This document shows, one piece after another, positions 1 through 7,100 of a stretch of DNA of 43,050 nt. Origin of the DNA: Erysipelotrichaceae bacterium (GTDB taxonomy: Bacteria > Bacillota_I > Bacilli_A > Erysipelotrichales > Coprobacillaceae); NCBI GenBank assembly GCA_018365815.1, contig JAGZJH010000020.1:1-43050 (forward strand), read 5' to 3'. The notes beneath the pieces were generated by a model, which saw nothing but the letters and a program-made list of their open reading frames with translations, made no database searches and was not told where the DNA came from. Numbering within the stretch: position 1 is the stretch's first letter; every line of letters begins with the position of its first letter. The translations under genes were made by a program, and so were the position numbers.

Positions 1-156
1 AATAATTACTTTATTATCACATTCAATATAATCTTCATACCATTTCTTCAATACTCTTCTATCAGGATAACCTAAATAATTACATACTTTTGTTGCTTTA
101 AATCTAAATTTAATATATAGCTTTATAGCTTCTTCTCTTTGTTTTTTCGAATACAT
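1..156 (-). mobile_element. IS3-family transposase OrfA, 5' part, runs off the window
   Basis: Reading leftwards from an ATG at 154-156, 52 codons are open to the window edge. The peptide begins MYSKKQREEAIKLYIKF and continues with NYLGYPDRRVLKKWYEDY, the N-terminal helix-turn-helix typical of IS3-family OrfA proteins in Firmicutes. A perfect hairpin (ACTAGA / TCTAGT, 158-173) sits just before the start codon. The element seems to end at 190, because the bases leading to it on this strand begin TGCGGACAAAAATC, a TG-starting end as in IS3 elements. Completeness cannot be judged because the rest lies outside the window. Confidence 0.72.
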
Positions 157-171
157 AACTAGACCTTTCTA

Positions 172-313
172 GTCCAGATTTTTGTCCGCAGGTCCTCAGA
201 TGATCGATGACGTAAATTGGTACAATAACATCAGAATTCATGGATCATTAAATTATAAGTCTCCAGTAGAATATCGTATGTTCTCATAAAATTTGTCTAA
301 TTTAGTGTTGACA
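172..313. repeat. Imperfect IS end sequences
   Basis: Two 19-base stretches resemble each other in the same orientation: GTCCAGATTTTTGTCCGCA (172-190) and GTCTAATTTAGTGTTGACA (295-313). About 11 of 19 positions match, and both end in CA as IS3 right ends do. I read them as the outer ends of the two IS remnants. The match is weak. Confidence 0.35.
191..289 (+). mobile_element. IS3-family transposase OrfB, 3' end remnant
   Basis: An open frame ending in TAA at 287-289 encodes a segment containing VNWYNNIRIHGSLNYKSPVE, the C-terminal signature of IS3-family OrfB (rve integrase core). Nothing of the catalytic DDE domain is left: the frame is cut at about 190, exactly where the oppositely oriented OrfA element ends. 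It is therefore a dead fragment, probably interrupted by the neighbouring element or by a deletion between two copies. Confidence 0.7.
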
Positions 314-530
314 ATCCAGAAAACATAAAAAAACTCAAATCGGATTTTAACCCATAAATACAATCCCTTGATGATTTGAATTTCTTTAAACTTATTTAAA
401 CAAACGAATAAATTAACATATTAGAATACCGGTGAATTTATTAAGTCGCTATAAGAATACTCCCAATTCATTAAGGGTGAGGGAGTTCCCATAAATTTGT
501 AAGTAGAATTAATTCTTTTTTAACAAAAAT

Positions 531-618
531 AGAGGACATAGTTAGTCAGAATAAAGGTCACAGGTAATTAAAACAAAAGTGATAGGTAACTAAAATAGAG
601 ACTGTAGTTAGTTAATTT
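531..618 (+). repeat. Four degenerate 22-bp tandem units upstream of the nucleoside importer
   Basis: Units at 531-552, 553-574, 575-596 and 597-618 share a pattern close to AAAGGTCATAGTTAATTAAAAT. Units 2 and 3 agree at 17 of 22 positions; the outer ones are weaker. The period of 22 bp is about two helical turns. The rest of the 290-787 gap is AT-rich and holds a short dyad (ACTCCC 459-464 / GGGAGT 481-486), but I see no gene, no purine-riboswitch core and no convincing promoter. Confidence 0.4.
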
Positions 619-787
619 GTTAAAGTAAAAGTGAAAAGTAAGGTAAAATAAAGCATAGAGTTAATAAAAAAATAAGCGAAAATTGTGCAATAATGTAAAA
701 AAAATTAAATAATGTTAAATTATCTTTAAATTTTAGATTGTAAATGGTATCATAGATATGGAAAAAAATAAGGAGGAACAAATTAAA

Positions 788-1861
788 ATGAAAAAATTAT
801 TAGCGTCTTTATTAGTGATGTCTATGATTTTAGTAGGATGTAGCGGTGGAAACAGCGGATCAAAAGGTGCAGAAATTGCATTAATTACTGATGCTGGAAA
901 TATTAATGATAAATCATTCAACCAAAGTGCTCATGAAGCGATTGAACAATTTATCAAAGATAATGAAAATTTAAAAAGTGATACTAATAAGTTAACTTAT
1001 AAGTATTATAGACCTCAAGTATTCGATACAGCAGGATACAATGAACAAATCGACTTAGCGGTTGAAAATGGTGCAAAAATCATTGTCACTCCAGGATATA
1101 AATTTGGAGAAGCAGTGGCTCAAAAACAAACTGAATACCCAGATGTTAAATTTATCTTCATCGATGCAGTACCTGAAGGGGATACAATCGGAAGTAATGT
1201 TTACTGTGCTTTATATGCAGAAGAAGAAGCTGGATATTTAGCAGGATATGCAGCAGTTAAAGATGGATATACTAAATTAGGATTTATGGGTGGTAATGCT
1301 TTACCGGCAGTAATTCGTTTTGGATATGGATATATTCAAGGTGCTGATGCAGCCGCTAAAGAATTAGGTGTAAATGTAGAAGTTAAATATAACTATACAA
1401 ACTCATTTGAAGCAAAACCTGAAATTACAACTTTAGCAGCAGCTTGGTATGAAGAAGGAACAGAAGTAATCTTCTCTTGTGGTGGAGGAATTTGTACTTC
1501 AATTTTTGAAGCAGCTTCTAAAGCAGGAAAAATGTCTATCGGTGTAGATAGCGATCAAAAAGATGATTCAGATACAGTATTAACTTCAGCAGTAAAAGGA
1601 GTTAGAAAAACTGTAACTGACCAATTAGCAGCATTCTATGCAGGAACTTTTGAAGGTGGTAAAGTTGAAACTTTAACTATCAAAGAAGATTATGTAGGAA
1701 TTTCTGAAGATTATTCAAGATTTAAAACTTATACTAAAGAAGAAAATGATGCAATTGTTCAAAAATTAAAATCTGGTGAAGTGACAATTAAAAACGACAC
1801 AGCAGTATCTAGTGCAAGCGAATTAAGCACTGAAAATGTAACAGTTGTGGAAGTAAAATAA
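788..1861 (+). CDS. BMP-family nucleoside-binding lipoprotein of an ABC importer
   Basis: Basic membrane protein (BMP/Med) family substrate-binding lipoprotein, which captures nucleosides outside the membrane and passes them to the permease genes that follow. The start at 788 is chosen because AAGGAGGA lies 7-8 bases before it; an upstream in-frame ATG at 758 would place the ribosome site inside the gene. The signal peptide MKKLLASLLVMSMILVGCSGG carries a lipobox LVGC, so the mature protein should start at a lipidated Cys. The rest, with segments such as ALITDAGNINDKSFNQ and GYIQGADAAAKELG, is typical of the family and full length (357 aa). It corresponds to NupN/YufN of Bacillus and BmpA of spirochaetes. 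The exact nucleoside is not shown by the sequence. Confidence 0.93.
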   Translation: MKKLLASLLVMSMILVGCSGGNSGSKGAEIALITDAGNINDKSFNQSAHEAIEQFIKDNENLKSDTNKLTYKYYRPQVFDTAGYNEQIDLAVENGAKIIVTPGYKFGEAVAQKQTEYPDVKFIFIDAVPEGDTIGSNVYCALYAEEEAGYLAGYAAVKDGYTKLGFMGGNALPAVIRFGYGYIQGADAAAKELGVNVEVKYNYTNSFEAKPEITTLAAAWYEEGTEVIFSCGGGICTSIFEAASKAGKMSIGVDSDQKDDSDTVLTSAVKGVRKTVTDQLAAFYAGTFEGGKVETLTIKEDYVGISEDYSRFKTYTKEENDAIVQKLKSGEVTIKNDTAVSSASELSTENVTVVEVK

Positions 1862-1872
1862 AAAATGTCGAA

Positions 1873-1897
1873 AACGAGTTAAATTAACTCGTTTTTT
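1873..1897 (+). terminator. Terminator between lipoprotein and ATPase genes
   Basis: A perfect 10-bp inverted repeat AACGAGTTAA / TTAACTCGTT with a one-base centre is followed by a T run. It starts 12 bases after the lipoprotein stop codon. It probably lets most transcripts end here, so that the binding protein is made in excess over the membrane complex. Confidence 0.8.
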
Positions 1898-1942
1898 AGT
1901 GTATAATAAGATTGTTGAAAAGAAGAAAAGGAAGTGATTATA

Positions 1943-3484
1943 GTGGATTATGCGATTGAGATGTTGAATATCACTAAAGATTTCCCGGGAATTAGAGCAA
2001 ATGACAATATCACTCTGCAATTAAAACAAGGTGAAATTCATGCATTACTTGGTGAAAACGGTGCGGGTAAGTCAACATTGATGAGTATTCTATTTGGACT
2101 ATATCAACCAGATATGGGAGAAATTAGAATAAAAGGTAAGCCAGTAAAAATTAACAATCCTAATGATGCGAATAAGTATGCAATAGGAATGGTGCACCAA
2201 CATTTTAAATTAGTACATAACTTTACTGTACTAGAAAATATTATTTTAGGTGTTGAAGATACTAGTGGCGGTATTTTAAAGAAAGATGCAGCTCGTAAAA
2301 AAGTATTAGAACTTTCTGAACGTTATCATCTTAATGTCGATCCAGATGCATTAATTAGTGATATTACAGTAGGAATGCAACAACGTGTTGAAATTTTAAA
2401 GATGTTGTATCGTGATAATGATATATTAATCTTTGATGAACCTACTGCAGTATTAACACCTCAAGAAATTGATGAATTAATGAAAATTATGAAAAATATG
2501 ATTCAAGAAGGAAAGTCTATTATTTTCATTACACATAAATTAAATGAGATTAAAGCAGTGGCAGATCGTTGTACTATTATTCGTAAAGGGGTTTATATCG
2601 ATACTGTCAATGTTGCAGATAAAACAGCTAACGAATTATCAGAAATGATGGTCGGACGTAAAGTTAATTTTACTGTAGATAAAGGAGAACAACATTTAAA
2701 AGATACCATTTTAAAAGTTGAAAACTTAACAGTAAATCCTAAACATCAAGAAGGACATCATAAAGAATTAGTCAAAGATGTTTCTTTTGAAGTTAAAGGT
2801 GGCGAAATTGTATGTATTGCTGGAATTGATGGAAATGGGCAATCTGAATTAGTCTATGCTATTTCAGGAATGATGCCTATTAGTCATGGTAAAATTTCTT
2901 TAAATGGTAAAGATATTACACACCATAGCATACGTAAACGTAGTTTAGAAGGAATGGCACATATTCCTGAGGATCGTCATAAACATGGTTTAGTCTTAGA
3001 ATATACATTAGCACAAAATTTAATTTTGAAAAATTATTTTGATTCAAAGCACCAAAAACATGGGTTTATTGATTTTAAAGTCATGTCAAAAGAAGCTAAT
3101 GAATTAATTGAAAACTTCGATATTCGTTCAGGTCAAGGAGAAAACTCTATCGTTCGAGGAATGTCAGGAGGAAATCAACAAAAAGCCATCATCGCTAGAG
3201 AAATATCAAGTCAATCTGATTTATTAATTGCCGTTCAACCTACACGTGGATTAGACGTAGGGGCAATTGAATATATTCATCAAAAACTAATTGAACAAAG
3301 AAATCAAGGTAAAGGTGTTTTACTTGTTTCATTAGAATTAGATGAAGTGATGAATGTCAGTGATCGTATTTTAGTGATGTATGAGGGAGAAATTGTAGCT
3401 GATTTAAAGCCTAATGAAGTTTCAATACAAGAATTAGGATTATACATGGCAGGAGCAAAGCGAGGTGTAGGATATGAAAAGTAA
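1943..3484 (+). CDS. nupO: Nucleoside ABC importer, tandem ATP-binding subunit
   Basis: Two ABC ATPase domains in one chain, as in NupO/YufO and sugar importers of the RbsA type. The first has Walker A GENGAGKST (about residues 37-45) and Walker B ILIFDEPTAVL (about 162). The second has a Walker A-like GIDGNGQSE (about 293) lacking the usual GKS/T, as is common for the second half of this class, plus a signature MSGGNQQKAIIARE. The GTG at 1943 is preferred: AAAAGGAA ends 9 bases before it, whereas the GTG at 1934 would touch the ribosome site. The gene overlaps the next by 11 bp, so the two are translationally coupled. Confidence 0.9.
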   Translation: MDYAIEMLNITKDFPGIRANDNITLQLKQGEIHALLGENGAGKSTLMSILFGLYQPDMGEIRIKGKPVKINNPNDANKYAIGMVHQHFKLVHNFTVLENIILGVEDTSGGILKKDAARKKVLELSERYHLNVDPDALISDITVGMQQRVEILKMLYRDNDILIFDEPTAVLTPQEIDELMKIMKNMIQEGKSIIFITHKLNEIKAVADRCTIIRKGVYIDTVNVADKTANELSEMMVGRKVNFTVDKGEQHLKDTILKVENLTVNPKHQEGHHKELVKDVSFEVKGGEIVCIAGIDGNGQSELVYAISGMMPISHGKISLNGKDITHHSIRKRSLEGMAHIPEDRHKHGLVLEYTLAQNLILKNYFDSKHQKHGFIDFKVMSKEANELIENFDIRSGQGENSIVRGMSGGNQQKAIIAREISSQSDLLIAVQPTRGLDVGAIEYIHQKLIEQRNQGKGVLLVSLELDEVMNVSDRILVMYEGEIVADLKPNEVSIQELGLYMAGAKRGVGYEK

Positions 3485-4559
3485 ATTTAAACTTAATTCA
3501 TCATTAGTCTCATCTTTAATTGCGATTGGATTAGGGTTGTTATTTGGGTTATTAATTATGTTAATTGTCAATCCAAGTGAAGCTTTTCGTGCATTTTCAA
3601 TTTTAATTCAAGGTGGATTTTATAAAGGATTAAGAAGTGTTGGACAAGTATTATATAACTCAACACCGATTATGATGACCGGTCTTTCAGTCGCATTTGC
3701 TTTTAAATGTGGATTATTTAATATCGGAACACCGGGTCAATTTATTGTAGGTGCATTTACTGCGGTTTATATTGCGATTAAATGGACTTTTATTCCGGAT
3801 TCATTAGTATGGATTGTAGCGATTATTGCTGCCGGAATTATGGGGGCATTATGGGCATTATTACCGGGTATTTTAAAAGCATTTAGAAATGTTAATGAAG
3901 TTATTTCATGTATTATGATGAACTACATGGGAATGTTAATTGTGATTGAATTAGTAAAATCAACTATTTACAATGCTGCCGGTGCAGAGTCTATGGCAGT
4001 AAGTGCGGCTCGTTCAATTCCAAAAATGGGATTAGATAAATTATTTCCAAATTCACAAGCCAATTTTGGAACAATTATCGCAATTATTTTATGTATTATC
4101 GCTTATATTATTATGAATAAAACAACTTTTGGTTATGAATTAAAAGCTTGTGGTTATAATTCAGAAGCCAGCCGTTATGCCGGAATGAATGAAAAAAAAT
4201 CAGTTGTTTTATCAATGGTAATTGCAGGATTTTTTGCCGGTGTCGGTGGGGCGTTAACTTATATTGCCGGAACTGGTAGAACTATTGCTTTAGCTGAAAC
4301 ATTAGCGCCCGAAGGGTTTAATGGGATTCCGGTTGCCTTACTTGGATTTAATAATCCAATTGGTGTCATCGTTTCTTCATTATTTATTGCTTATGTCAAT
4401 GTAGGTGGAAATTATATGCAAGTATGTAATTATGCAATTGAAATTATTGATATTATTATTGCAGCGATTATTTACTTTAGTTCATTTGCATTAGTGATTA
4501 AATTATTCTTAGATCGAAGAAAAAATAGTAAAAAACAATTGATTGGAGGTAAAGAATAA
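3474..4559 (+). CDS. nupP: Nucleoside ABC importer permease 1
   Basis: Integral membrane permease of the BPD_transp_2 family (361 aa) with multiple hydrophobic segments from LVSSLIAIGLGLLFGLLIML onwards. Family-like stretches include FKCGLFNIGTPGQF and AGFFAGVGGALTYIAGTG. It ends in a basic tail (LDRRKNSKKQ). The start overlaps the ATPase gene by 11 bp and the stop overlaps the next start by one base (TAATG), a tight operon. By analogy with NupP/YufP it forms half of the transmembrane channel; the substrate is inferred from the family. Confidence 0.9.
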   Translation: MKSKFKLNSSLVSSLIAIGLGLLFGLLIMLIVNPSEAFRAFSILIQGGFYKGLRSVGQVLYNSTPIMMTGLSVAFAFKCGLFNIGTPGQFIVGAFTAVYIAIKWTFIPDSLVWIVAIIAAGIMGALWALLPGILKAFRNVNEVISCIMMNYMGMLIVIELVKSTIYNAAGAESMAVSAARSIPKMGLDKLFPNSQANFGTIIAIILCIIAYIIMNKTTFGYELKACGYNSEASRYAGMNEKKSVVLSMVIAGFFAGVGGALTYIAGTGRTIALAETLAPEGFNGIPVALLGFNNPIGVIVSSLFIAYVNVGGNYMQVCNYAIEIIDIIIAAIIYFSSFALVIKLFLDRRKNSKKQLIGGKE

Positions 4560-5518
4560 TGGATATGATTTATTTCTTATTTAGACAAACTTTGTTATTT
4601 TCAATCCCTCTATTAGTTGTGGCATTAGGTGGAATGTTTTCTGAACGTAGTGGTGTCGTGAACATTGCGTTAGAAGGTATTATGATCTTTGGAGCATTTG
4701 TGAGTATTTTCTTTATTCACACAATGCAAAATAGTGGAGCATTAAGTGGACAAATGTTACTAATTGTGGCTTTAATTATTGCCGGTGTGAGTGGAATATT
4801 ACTATCTTTACTCCATGCCTTTGCAGCAATTCATATGAAAGCCGATCAGACCATTAGTGGGACTGCATTAAACTTATTTGCACCTGCATTTGGGATCTTC
4901 ATGGCAAAAATGATTCAATCAACTCAAAATATTCGTTTTACAAATGAGTTTAGAATTGAAGAAGTACCGGTATTATCTAAAATTCCGGTCATTGGTGATA
5001 TATTTTTTAAACAAACATATATTACGACTTATCTTGGTTTATTAATTTTAGCGATTTCAGCTTTTGTATTATATAAAACACGCTTTGGATTAAGATTAAG
5101 AGCATGTGGGGAAAATCCTCAAGCAGTAGATTCTGCAGGGATTAGTGTTTATAAAATACGTTATGCCGGTGTTTTAATTTCAGGATTACTTGGTGGAATT
5201 GGTGGTTTAATTTATATTATTCCAATTAGCACAGAATATTCTTCAAGTGTTGCGGGATATGGATTTTTAGCCTTAGCCGTATTAATCTTTGGACAATGGC
5301 GTCCACTTCGTATTTTAATGGCAGCCTTCTTCTTTGGGTTTGCGAAAACAATTGCAAATGCTTATTCAGGAGTTCCTTTCTTATTAGGACTTGGAATTCC
5401 AAAATTAGTTTTCCAATTATTACCTTATGCAGCGACTTTAGTTTTATTAGCATTTACTTCTAAAAACTCAGCAGCACCAAGAGCAAGTGGAGAACCGTAC
5501 GATAAATCTAAACGATAA
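4559..5518 (+). CDS. nupQ: Nucleoside ABC importer permease 2
   Basis: Second BPD_transp_2 permease (319 aa), pairing with the preceding one. The motif GGMFSERSGVVNIALEGIMI near residue 25 is characteristic of this subunit, and GLRLRACGENPQAVDSAGI (about 180-200) is the cytoplasmic loop that contacts the ATPase. The start codon shares its A with the preceding stop. The operon ends at a strong terminator about 10 bases downstream. Confidence 0.9.
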   Translation: MDMIYFLFRQTLLFSIPLLVVALGGMFSERSGVVNIALEGIMIFGAFVSIFFIHTMQNSGALSGQMLLIVALIIAGVSGILLSLLHAFAAIHMKADQTISGTALNLFAPAFGIFMAKMIQSTQNIRFTNEFRIEEVPVLSKIPVIGDIFFKQTYITTYLGLLILAISAFVLYKTRFGLRLRACGENPQAVDSAGISVYKIRYAGVLISGLLGGIGGLIYIIPISTEYSSSVAGYGFLALAVLIFGQWRPLRILMAAFFFGFAKTIANAYSGVPFLLGLGIPKLVFQLLPYAATLVLLAFTSKNSAAPRASGEPYDKSKR

Positions 5519-5526
5519 AAATATTA

Positions 5527-5581
5527 AAAGACAGAACATTTTATGGTGAGACTAATCCATAAAGTAATTCTGTCTTTTTTT
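5527..5581 (+). terminator. Terminator of the nucleoside importer operon
   Basis: Outer arms AAGACAGAA / TTCTGTCTT with an inner TTTATGG / CCATAAA pairing form a long hairpin followed by seven or more T. It ends the plus-strand operon. Confidence 0.8.
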
Positions 5582-5613
5582 ATATTTTCAATTCATATAA
5601 ATTACGTATTTAA

Positions 5614-5641
5614 AAAAATCCATTAGTTAAAATGGATTTTT
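5614..5641 (-). terminator. Terminator of the HAD-GNAT pair
   Basis: Inverted repeat AAAATCCATT / AATGGATTTT with a six-base loop, with a T run on the minus strand, placed directly after the GNAT stop codon. Confidence 0.65.
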
Positions 5642-5642
5642 C

Positions 5643-6200
5643 TTAATCAAATTTAATATACTTATTAATCAAATCATCATTAAAAAACTGATGGTAAATC
5701 AAATCTAAATGAATTTTAATATCCGTTAAAGTTAAAGGTGATTGAAAAAAGTAAATGATATTATAATGCACATGAAATAGAGTTAAAGATAAAGAAGATT
5801 GTTTAAAACCATTTCGCATATAAAAATCAATCCTTTTTTGTCTTAACCGACTGACTTGTTGGTTTGGACTACTTTCAACACTTTCAACTTCTGCTAATAT
5901 TACAAATTGCTTAAGCAAATGAGTTAAATCAGTTAAAAATTGTGAACCGATATTTTGATTTCGATACTTTTCAACCACTGCAAAGTAATCTAATAAAATA
6001 GCATTACTTTGTAAACTTTTTGCAAAAAAAGCATAGGCTAATAACTCGTTATTTTCATAATAGCCATAGGTTTGGTAAATTGCTTGTTGTTTTAATTTTA
6101 ACATACTCCTTAAATCACGAACTTCATTTTTGGGAAAGTCATGAATAATATGTTGATTAAAAATATTAGTGATTTCTTCACTTGTCAATTGTTTAATCAT
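5643..6200 (-). CDS. GNAT-family N-acetyltransferase
   Basis: A 185-residue GNAT protein. The acetyl-CoA-binding motif A is visible as FAVVEKYRNQNIGSQFLTDL (about residues 72-91; the RNQNIG loop), preceded by a beta strand with AYAFFAKS. The C-terminal third, with FYMRNGFKQSS, fits the end of the fold. Its ATG overlaps the stop of the preceding HAD gene (ATGA, 4 bp), so the two are cotranscribed and probably translationally coupled. The acetyl acceptor is unknown. Confidence 0.78.
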   Translation of the reverse strand: MIKQLTSEEITNIFNQHIIHDFPKNEVRDLRSMLKLKQQAIYQTYGYYENNELLAYAFFAKSLQSNAILLDYFAVVEKYRNQNIGSQFLTDLTHLLKQFVILAEVESVESSPNQQVSRLRQKRIDFYMRNGFKQSSLSLTLFHVHYNIIYFFQSPLTLTDIKIHLDLIYHQFFNDDLINKYIKFD

Positions 6201-6988
6201 AATGTTTTTAAATATTCTTCAATTTTACAAATAACCCCTTGTTGATTATTATCTAAACAAGTTTCATAGGCTATTTCTTTGATTGGATCGACTGCATTAG
6301 CCATCGCATAACCGTATTTGACACTTTGTAATAGTTCGTAATCATTCATTTGATCGCCAAAAGCCATACATTCATCTTTATCAATGTTAAGAATTTGTTG
6401 TAATTTTGTCATAGCAATGCCTTTATTTATAGATTTGTTTTGAATATCCATCCACATATTTCCTGAAGTGACAACTTTTAAATCTTTTGGTAAATGTGGT
6501 TTGATGGCTTCTAAAAAATCGACAATGTTATTATTAGGATCATAGACGGCAATTTTCAAAATATCATCATTAAGGTGATCAAAATCTTCTACAAATTGGT
6601 AAGCACAATAATAAGTTTTGACAACTGTTTCATATTCTTGATTCACATTTTTAACATAAGCACTTTTTTCACCGCACATAATAATAAAAATCTCCGGATA
6701 GTTTTTAAAAATATTATCAATCACTTTTAAATCTTCTTGTTTAATTTTATTCTTATAAATCGTTTTTGTTCCATTTACAATTAAACTTCCATTTTCAGCA
6801 ATATACACTAACTCAGTGCTAATCGGTAAAAATTTTTGGAATAATCGTTGATATTGGTTACCACTGGCAATTACAAATTGAATATTTTCTTGTTTTAGTT
6901 TTTGATAAGTTTTAAAAAAACTTAAATCAAATGTCTTATCATCTTTTAAAAAAGTTCCGTCCATATCAGTTGCTATTAATTTAATCAT
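6197..6988 (-). CDS. Cof-type HAD-superfamily phosphatase
   Basis: HAD hydrolase of the Cof/IIB class (263 aa, usual length). Motif I DMDGTFLKDD (8-17) holds the nucleophile Asp and the general acid Asp; motif II is VIASGN; motif III Lys lies in QNKSINKG; motif IV is GDQMNDYELL. A large cap lies between motifs II and III. Such enzymes dephosphorylate sugar phosphates or flavin/pyridoxal phosphates; the substrate cannot be told. The ribosome site AGGAG lies just upstream on the minus strand. Confidence 0.88.
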   Translation of the reverse strand: MIKLIATDMDGTFLKDDKTFDLSFFKTYQKLKQENIQFVIASGNQYQRLFQKFLPISTELVYIAENGSLIVNGTKTIYKNKIKQEDLKVIDNIFKNYPEIFIIMCGEKSAYVKNVNQEYETVVKTYYCAYQFVEDFDHLNDDILKIAVYDPNNNIVDFLEAIKPHLPKDLKVVTSGNMWMDIQNKSINKGIAMTKLQQILNIDKDECMAFGDQMNDYELLQSVKYGYAMANAVDPIKEIAYETCLDNNQQGVICKIEEYLKTL

Positions 6989-7048
6989 TATATCACACTC
7001 CTATTTTTCATTTTACTATGCGATATTTTTAAAATCAAGGAAATAACT

Positions 7049-7077
7049 TTGCTCAAATTCGATTTATGGTATATAAT
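7049..7077 (+). promoter_or_regulatory. Promoter of the GGDEF-EAL gene
   Basis: TTGCTC (7049-7054), a 17-bp spacer and a perfect TATAAT (7072-7077). Transcription should start near 7083-7085, on top of the first in-frame ATG (7083), which argues for a start codon further downstream. Confidence 0.7.
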
Positions 7078-7100
7078 GTAATATGAATGCTGGGGGGGAC

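Noticed and set aside
290..787. Purine riboswitch upstream of the nucleoside importer
   Set aside because: None of the conserved junction sequences of the purine riboswitch are present on the plus strand.
758..787. Start of the BMP lipoprotein at ATG 758
   Set aside because: It would put the AAGGAGGA site inside the gene and add charged residues before the signal peptide; ATG 788 gives a proper lipoprotein signal.
5226..5453. Minus-strand open frame inside the second nucleoside permease gene
   Set aside because: Antisense to a clearly conserved membrane protein, with no ribosome site and no recognisable domain.
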